A DNA stretch of 36,290 nucleotides from Acidobacteriota bacterium (GTDB taxonomy: Bacteria; Acidobacteriota; Vicinamibacteria; Vicinamibacterales; UBA2999). The position numbers and the translations under genes were made by a program. The stretch covers positions 1 through 36,290 of the forward strand of contig JABFSA010000072.1 of assembly GCA_013140775.1 (NCBI GenBank), read 5' to 3'. Positions 1 through 8,156 of this stretch are shown one piece after another. Position 1 is the first letter of the stretch. Each line of letters opens with the position of its first letter. The notes under the pieces are model-generated. The model was not told the DNA's origin, did no database searches, and saw nothing but the letters and a program-made list of their open reading frames with translations.

Positions 1-1
1 T

Positions 2-298
2 CCACCCGCAGCACCAGTGCGAGTCGGTGGGGCCATCAAGCCGCCCGTCAAAACCAAGGACGTTCGCCCGCAGTATCCGCCGATCGCACAGTCGGCGCGT
101 GTCCAGGGCGTCGTCATCATCGAAGCCACGATTGGTCCGAGTGGAGCAGTCCAGGACGCTCGGGTGCTTCGTTCGATTCCGCTGCTCGACAACGCCGCGC
201 TCGAAGCGGTGAAGCAGTGGGAGTTCACGCCGACATTGCTCAACGGCGTCCCGGTTCCCGTCATCATGACGGTCACCGTGCAGTTCACGCTGAGTTAA
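2..298 (+). CDS. TonB family protein, C-terminal part (5' end outside window)
   Basis: The reading frame is open to the left edge, so this is the C-terminal ~98 residues of a larger protein. The segment is a TonB C-terminal domain: it contains the VRPQYPPIAQSARVQG stretch, a GVVIIEATIG strand, the DARVLRSIP turn and the LEAVKQWEFTP motif, and ends in a VTVQFTL strand. In this family the domain sits in the periplasm and touches the TonB box of outer-membrane receptors, passing on energy from ExbB-ExbD. The N-terminal membrane anchor and proline-rich linker would lie outside the window. exbB follows after 45 bases and two exbD genes after that, which supports the role. The GTG at 17 is an internal codon and need not be a start. 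Confidence 0.9.
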   Translation, partial: PPAAPVRVGGAIKPPVKTKDVRPQYPPIAQSARVQGVVIIEATIGPSGAVQDARVLRSIPLLDNAALEAVKQWEFTPTLLNGVPVPVIMTVTVQFTLS

Positions 299-343
299 CC
301 GAGTTTTACTAAGGACTTCGTTTCCTACTTTCCGGAGGCTGTA

Positions 344-1015
344 ATGGATCTTGTCGAAATGTTCCGCCAGATGACGGCGGCTGCGTGGGCCGTCGCGATC
401 GTCCTCTTCATCATGTCGTTTTGGTCGATCGGCGTGGCGATCGAACGCTTCTACACCTTTGGCCAGGCTCGGAAGCAGTCGAAGCTGTATGCGCCGCAGG
501 TGGCCAAGCACCTGAAGGACGGCCGCCTGAAGGAGGCGATCGCGCTGTCTGGGTCCAAGGACTTCCGATACAGCCACCTCGCCAAGGTTGTAATGGCGGG
601 TCTCCAGGAGTATCAGTTCCAGCAGGAGAGCGGCGGCGCGCTCCAGCGTGAGGACGTGCTCGACACCGTTCGCCGTTCGATTCAGCGCGCGACGGCGCTC
701 ACTGGTTCGGACCTGAAGAAGGGCGTTACGGCCCTCGCCACGATCGGCTCGACGGCACCGTTCGTCGGACTGCTCGGCACGGTTATCGGCGTTATCAACG
801 CGTTCGTCGGCATCGGCTCCACGGGCACGGGCAGCATCGGCGCCGTCTCGGCCGGTATCGCTGAAGCGCTCGTCGAGACCGCGCTGGGCTTGTTCGTGGC
901 CATCCCCGCGGTGTGGTTCTACAACTACCTGAGCAACCGTCTCGAATACTTCAACGTCGAGATGGACAACTCCTCATCTGAGCTCGTGGACTACTTCATC
1001 AAGAAGACCGCGTAG
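344..1015 (+). CDS. exbB: MotA/TolQ/ExbB proton channel family protein
   Basis: ExbB forms the pentameric inner-membrane channel that, with ExbD, converts the proton gradient into movement of TonB. The 223-residue protein has the expected three membrane segments: about residues 12-33, 125-150 and 172-195. The second carries the family motif TAPFVGLLGTVIGVI and the third the ALVETALGLFVAIP stretch. Length is normal for the family. The ATG at 344 is preceded by CCGGAGG at a good distance. It follows the TonB gene and precedes two exbD genes, so all four are probably co-transcribed. A TolQ role in a Tol-Pal system is possible from sequence alone, but the TonB neighbour favours ExbB. Confidence 0.93.
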   Translation: MDLVEMFRQMTAAAWAVAIVLFIMSFWSIGVAIERFYTFGQARKQSKLYAPQVAKHLKDGRLKEAIALSGSKDFRYSHLAKVVMAGLQEYQFQQESGGALQREDVLDTVRRSIQRATALTGSDLKKGVTALATIGSTAPFVGLLGTVIGVINAFVGIGSTGTGSIGAVSAGIAEALVETALGLFVAIPAVWFYNYLSNRLEYFNVEMDNSSSELVDYFIKKTA

Positions 1016-1030
1016 TTGATTTTGGCAGTC

Positions 1031-1048
1031 GGAGGCCTTCGGGCCTCC
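1031..1048 (+). other. Stable intercistronic hairpin with UUCG tetraloop
   Basis: A perfect 7-base-pair stem GGAGGCC/GGCCTCC closes a TTCG loop with the C(UUCG)G arrangement that makes very stable RNA hairpins. It lies in the 56-base gap between exbB and the first exbD. No T-run follows, so it is not a standard terminator. It may set the exbB:exbD mRNA ratio by blocking exonucleases or partly terminating transcription; that is inference. Confidence 0.7.
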
Positions 1049-1071
1049 GCGCCGTTACGGGAGTATTTGCC

Positions 1072-1500
1072 ATGTCAATGTCAGTTGGTGGCAGCGGAGA
1101 AGGTCCGAAGTCGGACATCAACGTTACGCCACTCGTAGACGTCATGTTGGTGTTGCTCATCATCATGATGATCGTCGCGCCGCTGCTGCAGCAGGGAGTC
1201 GCGCTCAGTCTGCCGGTCGCCACGAATAGTGCGGAAAAGCCAGAGACGCAGGAAGACACGCTCGTGCAGATCACGGCGGACGGTCAGTACCACGTCAACG
1301 GCAAAGCCGTGTCCGAACAGGACCTGCGACGTGCCGTCGAGGAAGCGCTGGAGGCGAAGAACCAGCGGATTCTGCTGATCAAGGCAGATGAAGATACGGC
1401 CTACAGCTCTGTTATGACTGCCATGGATCAACTGCGCGCCGTCGGCCTCGAAGACATCGGTCTGATCACCGAGCGTAGGACTCAGGGCGGAGGCGAATAG
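1072..1500 (+). CDS. exbD: ExbD/TolR family biopolymer transporter (first copy)
   Basis: A 142-residue protein with a short cytoplasmic tail, one membrane segment (about residues 18-42) and a periplasmic domain, the standard ExbD layout. The motif INVTPLVDVMLVLLI holds Asp23, equivalent to the proton-carrying aspartate of ExbD/TolR. The C-terminal region ending VGLEDIGLITE is the usual last strand. The ATG at 1072 has GGGAG eight bases upstream; the second Met (residue 3) is an alternative. The stop codon overlaps the GTG start of the second exbD (TAGTG), which suggests coupled translation. Confidence 0.92.
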   Translation: MSMSVGGSGEGPKSDINVTPLVDVMLVLLIIMMIVAPLLQQGVALSLPVATNSAEKPETQEDTLVQITADGQYHVNGKAVSEQDLRRAVEEALEAKNQRILLIKADEDTAYSSVMTAMDQLRAVGLEDIGLITERRTQGGGE

Positions 1501-1964
1501 TGGCTGCGCATCAGCACCACGGCGCCGACAAGGTCTACAAGGGCAAGAAGCTCGACGCGTCGTGCGAGATGAACGTCACGCCGATGATCGACGTGCTGCT
1601 CGTGCTGCTCGTCATCTTCATGGCCGCCTTGCCGCTGTCTCAGCGAGGTCTCGACATCAACCTGCCGGCTGACAGTCAGAGCAACGAGAACACTCCGCCT
1701 CCGGTTGGTCAGATTGTGTTGAACTACACGGCTGACAAGCGCGTGTCGATCAACAACACGGACGTGCCTCTGGGTGAGCTGGAAGATAGACTCAGGGATA
1801 TCTTCGAAGAGCGCCGTGAGAAGACGATGTTCATCATGGGCGCCGGCTCGCTTCGGTACGGCGACATCATCACCGTGATCGATGCGGCCAAGGGCGCGGG
1901 CGTTGAGAAGGTTGGAATCGTGACCGACGGAATGCGCCAGGCGGCAGGCGGCAGCGGTCTCTAA
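1500..1964 (+). CDS. exbD: ExbD/TolR family biopolymer transporter (second copy)
   Basis: A 154-residue paralogue of the preceding gene with a longer, His-rich N-terminus (HQHHGADKVYKGKK), then the motif MNVTPMIDVLLVLLV with proton-binding Asp31, one membrane segment and a periplasmic domain ending GVEKVGIVTDGM. It starts with GTG that shares a base with the exbD1 stop codon and has GGAGG six bases upstream. Two ExbD copies behind one ExbB suggests either a mixed ExbD dimer in one complex or two alternative complexes. The frame ends just before a strong terminator, so this is the last gene of the unit. Confidence 0.92.
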   Translation: MAAHQHHGADKVYKGKKLDASCEMNVTPMIDVLLVLLVIFMAALPLSQRGLDINLPADSQSNENTPPPVGQIVLNYTADKRVSINNTDVPLGELEDRLRDIFEERREKTMFIMGAGSLRYGDIITVIDAAKGAGVEKVGIVTDGMRQAAGGSGL

Positions 1965-1992
1965 TTCAGGTCCCAGCTCATCAGAAAGTAAG

Positions 1993-2020
1993 AAGGCCGG
2001 CTCCCCAGGGGCCGGCCTTT
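1993..2020 (+). terminator. Bidirectional rho-independent terminator
   Basis: AAGGCCGGC pairs with GCCGGCCTT (1993-2001 with 2011-2019) around a nine-base loop. Downstream on the plus strand is TTTGTGTTGT, and on the minus strand a pyrimidine-rich TTCTTACTTTCT. It lies between the ends of two convergent genes and can serve both. Confidence 0.85.
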
Positions 2021-2044
2021 GTGTTGTACGGCTATATTCGCCGT

Positions 2045-3349
2045 TCACGCAGGCGAGATATCAGTTGCCGCGGGAGAACCCCCGGGCGTATGCGAGCCGC
2101 CTCGTTTCTGCGTTTCGTGGATGACCATGATCGTGGCTCCAAAGCCGACCGTCCACGCGACGTACTCAACAACGTAGCCGAACGCGGTCAGCGGCACGCC
2201 GATGAGCGATCCCCCTGCCAGCGCCGCGAGCTTCGCAAGCACCGTCAAGCATCCAATCGCCAGAATCCCGATCGCCACAGCCAGATAGTCGCCTCGTTCC
2301 GTCCACCCAAGTCTCGCCGTGAGACGCTGCCCGATCTGGTACCCGAGCGCGATGAAGCCGACGAGCATGACCAGCATCATGAGCAGAACTGCAAAGGGCA
2401 CGAGCGCGAGCAAGGGGATGCCCACGATCGACACCGCAAGGACCACGATCATGAGAATCAGTACCGGCAGGAACAGAATCTCCGCGAGCAAACCTACGAG
2501 GCCAGCCCGGACCGGCGTCGCCGCTGTGCGTGTGGCGATCCGCTCGAGCGGCCGCTTGGCAAAGGCCACCGCGATCAGACCCAGCAACACGAGCAGCGTC
2601 ATCCTGAATATCGTTGCGGCAAGGCTGCCGAATCGAGGCCAGAACGAACCCAGGCCGTTCGACCAGCGGCGCCCGCGGCCGAATCCGGCGGCGCCCCCTC
2701 CAACCTCGTGCACGCTGCCCATGACCCTCGCGCCAGGGGCGCGCGTCAGTCCACCGCCGACGACGTTCAGGTCGCCCCGCACGACGGACTGTGGTCCGAG
2801 GGTCACGGCGCCTCCGATCGCCACGAGATCCCCGGTGACCTCTCCCTGCACGTCCACGGCACCACCCAGAGCGACGACGTCTCCCTGAATGCGCTCGTTC
2901 TGGCCCACGGAAACGTCACCACCGAAACGGACCATGTCGCCTGTGGTCACCTGCGCTCTTGCCGTGTCTTCTGGCGTCTGTATGGCGGGAGCCGGCGGTG
3001 CCGCCGCCGTTCCGTCAGCCAGTTCGCGTTGTCGTTGGACATCGAGGTAGCTCGCCTGGAGGACCAGGTCTGAATCGGCGCCCAGCCGATCGCGAAGCTG
3101 CTGCCCTGTGAGGCTCTCTCCGTCAACAGTCACGATGCCACTCACGATCTGAATCATCCTGACGGTGCTCGTTGACTGGAGAGGGACAAGCGCCACGCCT
3201 TGCTGCAGTGCGACGACGTCGAACCGCTCGTGGAGGCGGGTTCTGAGGTCAGGTGCTGTTCCGGTTGTTGACTGGCCGTGTCCCATCGATGGGGCTCCGA
3301 CGAGACCGACCAGAATGAGCATTGAAAGGACTATCCATCTACTTGTCAT
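2045..3349 (-). CDS. Membrane protein with bactofilin-like beta-helix, unknown function
   Basis: A 434-residue protein. Residues 1-25 look like a signal peptide ending near GHGQS. Residues ~30-115 form an uncharacterised soluble region with a GIVTVDGESLTG stretch. Residues ~140-215 are short repeating hydrophobic strands such as GDVVALGGAVDVQG and GDLVAIGGAVTLG, the pattern of bactofilin / polymer-forming beta-helices. Residues ~240-420 contain five or six membrane segments, among them a very hydrophobic stretch around 285-345. The order suggests an exported beta-helix tethered to an inner-membrane module. It lies downstream of an ECF sigma factor and its likely anti-sigma factor in the same direction (31-base gap), so a role in envelope sensing or as a regulon member is plausible. 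No enzyme motif is visible. Confidence 0.75.
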   Translation of the reverse strand: MTSRWIVLSMLILVGLVGAPSMGHGQSTTGTAPDLRTRLHERFDVVALQQGVALVPLQSTSTVRMIQIVSGIVTVDGESLTGQQLRDRLGADSDLVLQASYLDVQRQRELADGTAAAPPAPAIQTPEDTARAQVTTGDMVRFGGDVSVGQNERIQGDVVALGGAVDVQGEVTGDLVAIGGAVTLGPQSVVRGDLNVVGGGLTRAPGARVMGSVHEVGGGAAGFGRGRRWSNGLGSFWPRFGSLAATIFRMTLLVLLGLIAVAFAKRPLERIATRTAATPVRAGLVGLLAEILFLPVLILMIVVLAVSIVGIPLLALVPFAVLLMMLVMLVGFIALGYQIGQRLTARLGWTERGDYLAVAIGILAIGCLTVLAKLAALAGGSLIGVPLTAFGYVVEYVAWTVGFGATIMVIHETQKRGGSHTPGGSPAATDISPA

Positions 3350-3380
3350 TATCTTTGTCTCCCAGACATCGGGGACTCAG

Positions 3381-3893
3381 TTACAAACACAGTGGTCCAG
3401 GGTCACGAAAGCCGTCTCCCCGCAGGAGACGATGCAGCGCGTACAGCGCTCCTCCGGCCGCCAATTCGATCCCGACGAGTGTGAGGGTGTTTTGAGGCAT
3501 GGCCACAACGCCCGCGATGACGCTGCTGATACGGGTCAGGTCGGCCCACCATTCGACGGCCGTGGCTGTCGCCACGAGCAGCGGACCAGCAGGACGCGTC
3601 GCAACGGAGGCGATCGACCCGATCAGCCAGCCCGATGCGCCGCCGAGCAGGACATAGGCAAGAACGCCAGACGCAGCCGCCAGCACGGACGCGGCGATCG
3701 TCATCACCGCCGTGACACGGCGCTGACGTGCTCTCCTTTGCCAGACCGCCTGGACGGCGTGGCGAGCGAAATCCTGTGAAGGCTGGACTGGCGGGAGTGC
3801 AGCGAAGACCCGACCGAGCATGTCGTCTGATGCGCCTTCGCCGAGCTCCTCGCTTGCGAGCCAGTGTTCCGTTTGTCTGCGCCAGTGTCCCAT
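3381..3893 (-). CDS. Putative membrane anti-sigma factor (no zinc motif)
   Basis: A 170-residue protein that starts at ATG 3893 behind AAGGAAGAG at about seven bases. A longer frame opens at 3950 but overlaps the sigma gene and lacks a better site. The N-terminal ~70 residues are soluble with a helical DDMLGRVFAALPPVQPS segment and the basic stretch QRRARQRR. Hydrophobic segments follow at about 75-100 and further on (ISSVIAGVVAM, LTLVGIELAAGGALYAL). It contains one Cys, at the extreme C-terminus, so the HxxxCxxC zinc motif of many anti-sigma factors is missing. The call rests on its position directly after an ECF sigma gene and on the soluble-plus-membrane layout; direct sequence recognition is weak. 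Confidence 0.6.
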   Translation of the reverse strand: MGHWRRQTEHWLASEELGEGASDDMLGRVFAALPPVQPSQDFARHAVQAVWQRRARQRRVTAVMTIAASVLAAASGVLAYVLLGGASGWLIGSIASVATRPAGPLLVATATAVEWWADLTRISSVIAGVVAMPQNTLTLVGIELAAGGALYALHRLLRGDGFRDPGPLCL

Positions 3894-3934
3894 TGGTCTC
3901 TTCCTTTCTATACGCGGTTCTGAACTCGCTGGTT

Positions 3935-4507
3935 TCAGGCGGGTCCCCATCCCGCTGTCGTGAGCGCTGCCGCCAGCTCTTTACGGGCACGATACAGATG
4001 GGTCTTGACCGTGCCTTCCGGCAGATCGAGGATGCCGGCGATGTCGTCCACGGAGAGGCCTTCCACGTACTTCAGGACGACGACCTCGCGAAACTCGTGG
4101 CGCAATTGACTGATTGCGGTTGTGAGCGCCGCTGCCAGTGCCCGTCGCTCCGCCTCGTCATCCGGCGAGGTTCCGCGGCCTTCGTCGGCCGGTCCGGCAT
4201 AGCCTGCGGAGAGGAGACCGTCGAGCGAAACCGTGTCAACCCGCCGGCGTCTCAGATGATCGATGGTGACGTTGCGCAGGATCTGAAAGAACCACGACGA
4301 GAACTTGCGTTCCTGATCGTAGGTGTTCAGGCGCGAGAAGGCGCGGACGAATGCCTCCTGCGCGAGCTCTTCGGCGACTGCCCGGTCGCTGACCAGCCGG
4401 ACGGCGATATTCACCGCTGAGGAGGCGTATCTCTCAACCAGCGCATGGTAGGCAGCCTGCGATCCGGCAAGCGCCTGGCGGGCGAGCTCGGCGTCGCTGG
4501 TTGGCAC
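3935..4507 (-). CDS. ECF (RpoE-like) RNA polymerase sigma factor
   Basis: A 190-residue extracytoplasmic-function sigma factor with both expected regions. Region 2 (about 20-88) has YHALVERYASSAVNIAVRL, EELAQEAFVRAF and FSSWFFQILRNVTIDHLRRR, the core-binding and -10-recognition helices. Region 4 (about 125-180) has LRHEFREVVVLKYVEGLS and the helix-turn-helix DDIAGILDLPEGTVKTHLYRAR for -35 contact. The start is GTG at 4507. The next gene downstream is the likely membrane anti-sigma factor, then a beta-helix membrane protein, so this unit probably answers an envelope signal. A TATCAT box lies eight bases before the start codon, so the message may be leaderless. Confidence 0.92.
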   Translation of the reverse strand: MPTSDAELARQALAGSQAAYHALVERYASSAVNIAVRLVSDRAVAEELAQEAFVRAFSRLNTYDQERKFSSWFFQILRNVTIDHLRRRRVDTVSLDGLLSAGYAGPADEGRGTSPDDEAERRALAAALTTAISQLRHEFREVVVLKYVEGLSVDDIAGILDLPEGTVKTHLYRARKELAAALTTAGWGPA

Positions 4508-4515
4508 GGGCGATC

Positions 4516-4521
4516 ATGATA
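4516..4521 (-). promoter_or_regulatory. Candidate -10 box (TATCAT) of the ECF sigma gene
   Basis: TATCAT on the minus strand ends eight bases before the GTG start codon at 4507. Transcription would then begin at or next to the start codon. The best -35-like sequences (GAAACC or TTGAAA around 4540-4547) sit at 18-20 bases, so the assignment is weak. Confidence 0.35.
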
Positions 4522-4572
4522 CGGGAGCCGCCGCCCGGCGGTTTCAACGTCGAGCAGGCGTCCGACTCGTAC

Positions 4573-4609
4573 AAGAAAACGGCCGGTCCGCGTTCGGGCG
4601 CCCGGCCGT
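4573..4609 (-). terminator. Rho-independent terminator of the TonB-dependent receptor gene
   Basis: On the minus strand ACGGCCGG (4609-4602) pairs with CCGGCCGT (4586-4579) around a GC-rich loop, and the stem runs into TTTTCTTGT. It separates the receptor gene from the ECF sigma gene, which therefore needs its own promoter. Confidence 0.8.
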
Positions 4610-4668
4610 GTCGTTGCGCTATCGGCAGCGCGCACGTCTTCGAGACGCGCGCGCCGACGACGAATGCT

Positions 4669-7600
4669 TTAGTTGAAGCTGTAGCGGAAGCTGAGCAGGA
4701 ACTGGTAGACGTCGCTGAGACCCGTCTGGGACTGGAAGGTCTTGGAGACCAGCTGACCTGAAGCCGTGGCGAGTCTATACGTCGGACGCCCCTGTGCATC
4801 CACCCCGGGGTTCGTCAGGATCTGCGCGCCGTACTGCTGCGTGATGGGAACGACGAGGCGCTGGCTGACGCCCCAATTGTGGTTCAGCAAGTTCCCGAAG
4901 TTCGTGAAGTCGATACGGAACTGGCCGCCGTTCCGCTTCCCACCGATGTTGTGGAACACGTCCTGGGTGATGCTCAGGTCCATCCGCTTGACGAGCGGGT
5001 TCCAGATGCCACCACGCTCGGCGTATTCTCCGCGGTGCTCCCTCAGGTACTTGTCCTGATTGATGTACGCCTCGAATGCCTGCGCCTGCTGTTCGGCCGT
5101 GAACGTCGTGGCTCCGACGGCAAAGGGGACGAAGTTCATCTCCGAGGTGTTCTTGGGAATGTAGATCAGGTCGTTACCGGAACCGCCGTCGCCGTTCATG
5201 TCACCCGCGAAGACGTAGCTCGCCGTGGTCCCGATGCCGGCGCCGGCGCCGTTCAGGGATGGGCTGGCCTCCCAGAATGCCGCGATTGTCGTGGCCCCGA
5301 AGCCGAAGTACGACCGGTTATATGAAGCGTTGACGAACACACGGTGTCCCTGTGCGGACTGCGAGCGTCCAAGGCCAGGATTGTTGGGGTCGGATGCGTG
5401 CTGGTTCAGGTTGAACGACGACGCTGCAGTCGTGCTGGGGTCGATGGTGTTGTGCCCATCGCCGTAGCTGTATGAACCCTTGAGCGTGAGGCCGTGGTAG
5501 AGAGCCTTCGACAGGGTACCGGACATGTTCCATGAGTTCCCGACGCTCTGGTTCTTCATGACGATCGTCGCCGTCACCTGATTTCCGGCCGCGTTATTGA
5601 TTCGGTTCACACACGGACCCGACGTCGGTGCTGTGCATGCCGGGCCGACCCAGCGCGGGCGGGTATCGACGCCCGTGAAGGCGGACTGCGCTGCGGGCAG
5701 GTTGGCGTTGATGTAGTACACGCCGTTGACGTCCTTGTTGTAGACGAACTCCGCGGTGCCGACGATACCCCAGGGCAACCTGCGATCGACCGCGATGTTG
5801 CTCCTCAAGACCTGGGGGAACTTGAAGTCGTTGTCGGTGACGTCGAACTCGTAGCTCGCCGCCGGGGCACCTGTAACGGTCGCGGGTTTGTATCTGTTCA
5901 CGTCTGGAGTGAACGGACGCGTCGTCGGGTTGTCCTCGAGGAGCGAGCCCTGCAGCACGCCGGTGTTACCGAGCTGGTTCGAGATCCAGACATACAGAGG
6001 GGGGCCAGTGAAGACGCCCGTGCCGCCGCGTACCTGTGTCTGCTGATTGCCCGCCACATCCCAGTTGAACCCGACGCGGGGCGACCAGAGGATCTTCGCC
6101 GACGGCAAGCTTCCACTCGAGTACTGCACCGGCGATCCGGTCTCATCGCGGAAGATCAGCGCGTCGGCGGCTGGGTTGGGATACGCGGTGTCGTCGAATG
6201 AAGGGACGTCGAGTCTGATTCCGGCAGTGAGCGTCAGGTTCGCTCGCGGCCGCCACTCATCCTGGGCGTAGCCGCCGACATTCCAGACGTTGATCTCCTG
6301 GAGAGGCTTGTCCAGCCCGGGGATGTTCATCCACCTCACCTGATATCGCCGCGGAACAATGGGCGACGTCGTCCGGTTCGGGTTCGCCAGGTAGCCGTTG
6401 GCGTCGGCGTAGAAGTCGGCGAACGAGTTGTAAACCCAGGCGCCCTGCTTGCAGCAGTTGAAGAACGAATTCTGAGCTTCATACCGCTGCATGGTGACAC
6501 CGAATGTCAGCGAATGACGGTTGCTGAACTTCGTCAGGTTGTCCTGAAATTGGTACGTGTGATACAGCAGCTCGTTGTTTGGCGTGAACGGTTCAGTACC
6601 AAACGACGCGTAGGTGGTACCGTCAGAACCGAGGATGTCCACGAACGGAAACAGCTCGGGGTTGTTCCTGTTCTCGTTGTTGGTCGTGTAGCCCGCAATG
6701 ATGCTATTCGAGATGCTGTTGCCGAGCACTGCGTTCCACTCACCGACGCCCGACTTGATGTTCTCGAGCTGCGAGTAGTTCGACGCTTCGAAGGGCAGGA
6801 AACCGATGCCGAGCGTCCGTCCGAGGCCGGCTGATGACGAGCCGGACATGAGCTTTCCGTCACTGGAATCGAGCTGGCTGTAGCGGAAGCTGATCTTGTT
6901 GCTGTTGTTCAGGTTGTAGTCGGTCCGGAGCAGATAGCGCTTCGCCGGTGTCTCGGCCGGCAGGTTCTCGAATCCACCGGTGTCGTAGCTGAAATTCTGC
7001 TTCAGGTACGCGCTGAGCGTGGTGAGATCCGAGGCGAGGACTCGACTGACATTCCCGCTCACAGGCTGGCCGCCGGTGTTGGCGGTGAAGGTGTGAAGCG
7101 GCTGTGACTTCTTTTCGTCTTCGTAGTTGCCGAACACGAACAGTCTGTTCCTGACGATCGGAGCGCCTGCCCAGACACCAGTGTTTCTGAAGGTGAACGT
7201 TCCAGGGTTGACCGGAAGTCCGAGCGCTTCGGTTCCGACAAAGTCCTCGTTCCGCATCCGGTGATACACGGAGGCGGAGAGCTGGTTTGTTCCGCTTCTG
7301 GTGACCGTGTTCACGGCACCGCCGATGAAGTTGCCCTGACGCACGTCAAACGGGGCCACGCTGACCTGCACCTGCTCGATCGATTCGAGTGAGATGGGCG
7401 CGACGAGCGTTCGGCCGCCAGGCTGGCCCTGACCGAGACCAAACGGGCTGTTGAAATAGGAGCCGTCCACCGTCATGTTGTTTTGACGGTTGTCCTGGCC
7501 GGAAAACGATCGGCCGGTCGCCTGCGGCGTCAGTCGCGTGAGATCGGCGATTTGCCCGGAGACCGTCGGCAGATTTGCGATGTCGTTCCGGCTGACCGAG

Positions 7601-8037
7601 GTTGAGGCGCCAGTGCGCGTCGAGCTGAAGATCGGATCAGCCTGCGCTGTCACCGTGATCTCCTCCTGGACGGCGATCGGTTCAACCGCGAACTCGAGGT
7701 CAGTGCCGACACCCAGGTTGACCATGACGTCCGCCTTGGTCTCCGGCGCGAAGGCAGGGCCTCCACCTCCCACGTAGGCGACCGTGACGCTATAGGGTCC
7801 GCCAACCCTCATGCCGGGTATGGAGAAGCGGCCGTCCGCCCTCGTTACGCTTTCATAGGTGGTGCCGGATGGTTCGTGGATGGCAATCACGTTGGCGCCT
7901 GCAACTGGCGCCCGCTGTGTGTTGAGGACGAGCCCGGTGATCGCACCCGTGGTCACGCCCTGTGCGGAGGCGGGCTCGACTGAAAAGAGCAGCGCGAACA
8001 CCGCCAAAAAGGCCAGGGATCCTCGGATAAACGTCAT
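4669..8037 (-). CDS. TonB-dependent receptor, Oar-like, with carboxypeptidase-regulatory domain
   Basis: A 1122-residue outer-membrane protein. Residues 1-25 are a signal peptide (FLAVFALLFSVEPASAQ). Residues ~30-110 form a carboxypeptidase-regulatory-like fold (GAITGLVLNTQRAPVAGANV, ADGRFSIPGM). Residues ~125-240 are a plug domain with IANLPTVSGQIADLTRLTP and a GGAVNTVTRSGTNQ segment. The remainder is a beta-barrel rich in aromatic strands and ending FLLSFRYSFN, the usual C-terminal outer-membrane signal. Such receptors are numerous in Acidobacteriota and take up large or scarce substrates, or act in surface functions as Oar does; the substrate cannot be read from the sequence. ATG 8037 has GGAGAG six to ten bases upstream. 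A terminator follows at 4573-4609. It would need a TonB-ExbB-ExbD complex like the one encoded at the left of the window. Confidence 0.92.
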   Translation of the reverse strand: MTFIRGSLAFLAVFALLFSVEPASAQGVTTGAITGLVLNTQRAPVAGANVIAIHEPSGTTYESVTRADGRFSIPGMRVGGPYSVTVAYVGGGGPAFAPETKADVMVNLGVGTDLEFAVEPIAVQEEITVTAQADPIFSSTRTGASTSVSRNDIANLPTVSGQIADLTRLTPQATGRSFSGQDNRQNNMTVDGSYFNSPFGLGQGQPGGRTLVAPISLESIEQVQVSVAPFDVRQGNFIGGAVNTVTRSGTNQLSASVYHRMRNEDFVGTEALGLPVNPGTFTFRNTGVWAGAPIVRNRLFVFGNYEDEKKSQPLHTFTANTGGQPVSGNVSRVLASDLTTLSAYLKQNFSYDTGGFENLPAETPAKRYLLRTDYNLNNSNKISFRYSQLDSSDGKLMSGSSSAGLGRTLGIGFLPFEASNYSQLENIKSGVGEWNAVLGNSISNSIIAGYTTNNENRNNPELFPFVDILGSDGTTYASFGTEPFTPNNELLYHTYQFQDNLTKFSNRHSLTFGVTMQRYEAQNSFFNCCKQGAWVYNSFADFYADANGYLANPNRTTSPIVPRRYQVRWMNIPGLDKPLQEINVWNVGGYAQDEWRPRANLTLTAGIRLDVPSFDDTAYPNPAADALIFRDETGSPVQYSSGSLPSAKILWSPRVGFNWDVAGNQQTQVRGGTGVFTGPPLYVWISNQLGNTGVLQGSLLEDNPTTRPFTPDVNRYKPATVTGAPAASYEFDVTDNDFKFPQVLRSNIAVDRRLPWGIVGTAEFVYNKDVNGVYYINANLPAAQSAFTGVDTRPRWVGPACTAPTSGPCVNRINNAAGNQVTATIVMKNQSVGNSWNMSGTLSKALYHGLTLKGSYSYGDGHNTIDPSTTAASSFNLNQHASDPNNPGLGRSQSAQGHRVFVNASYNRSYFGFGATTIAAFWEASPSLNGAGAGIGTTASYVFAGDMNGDGGSGNDLIYIPKNTSEMNFVPFAVGATTFTAEQQAQAFEAYINQDKYLREHRGEYAERGGIWNPLVKRMDLSITQDVFHNIGGKRNGGQFRIDFTNFGNLLNHNWGVSQRLVVPITQQYGAQILTNPGVDAQGRPTYRLATASGQLVSKTFQSQTGLSDVYQFLLSFRYSFN

Positions 8038-8156
8038 GATTCTCTCCGCGAGTCTGTCGGTAGATTGGGGGAACGAGTCGATTGGAGCGTACCTGCGTGG
8101 TGTGACGATCGTCTGACTGGCGAACCAGCGACGTGCATCACGGGATGGAATTGTAC

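Noticed and set aside
2021..3073. 350-codon plus-strand frame
   Set aside because: It lies entirely over the minus-strand beta-helix gene, is extremely Arg/Asp/His-rich and has no domain; it is a shadow of the GC-rich antisense gene.
3894..3950. Upstream start for the anti-sigma-like protein
   Set aside because: ATG 3893 has a much better ribosome binding site (AAGGAAGAG), and the extension overlaps the sigma gene with non-conserved residues.
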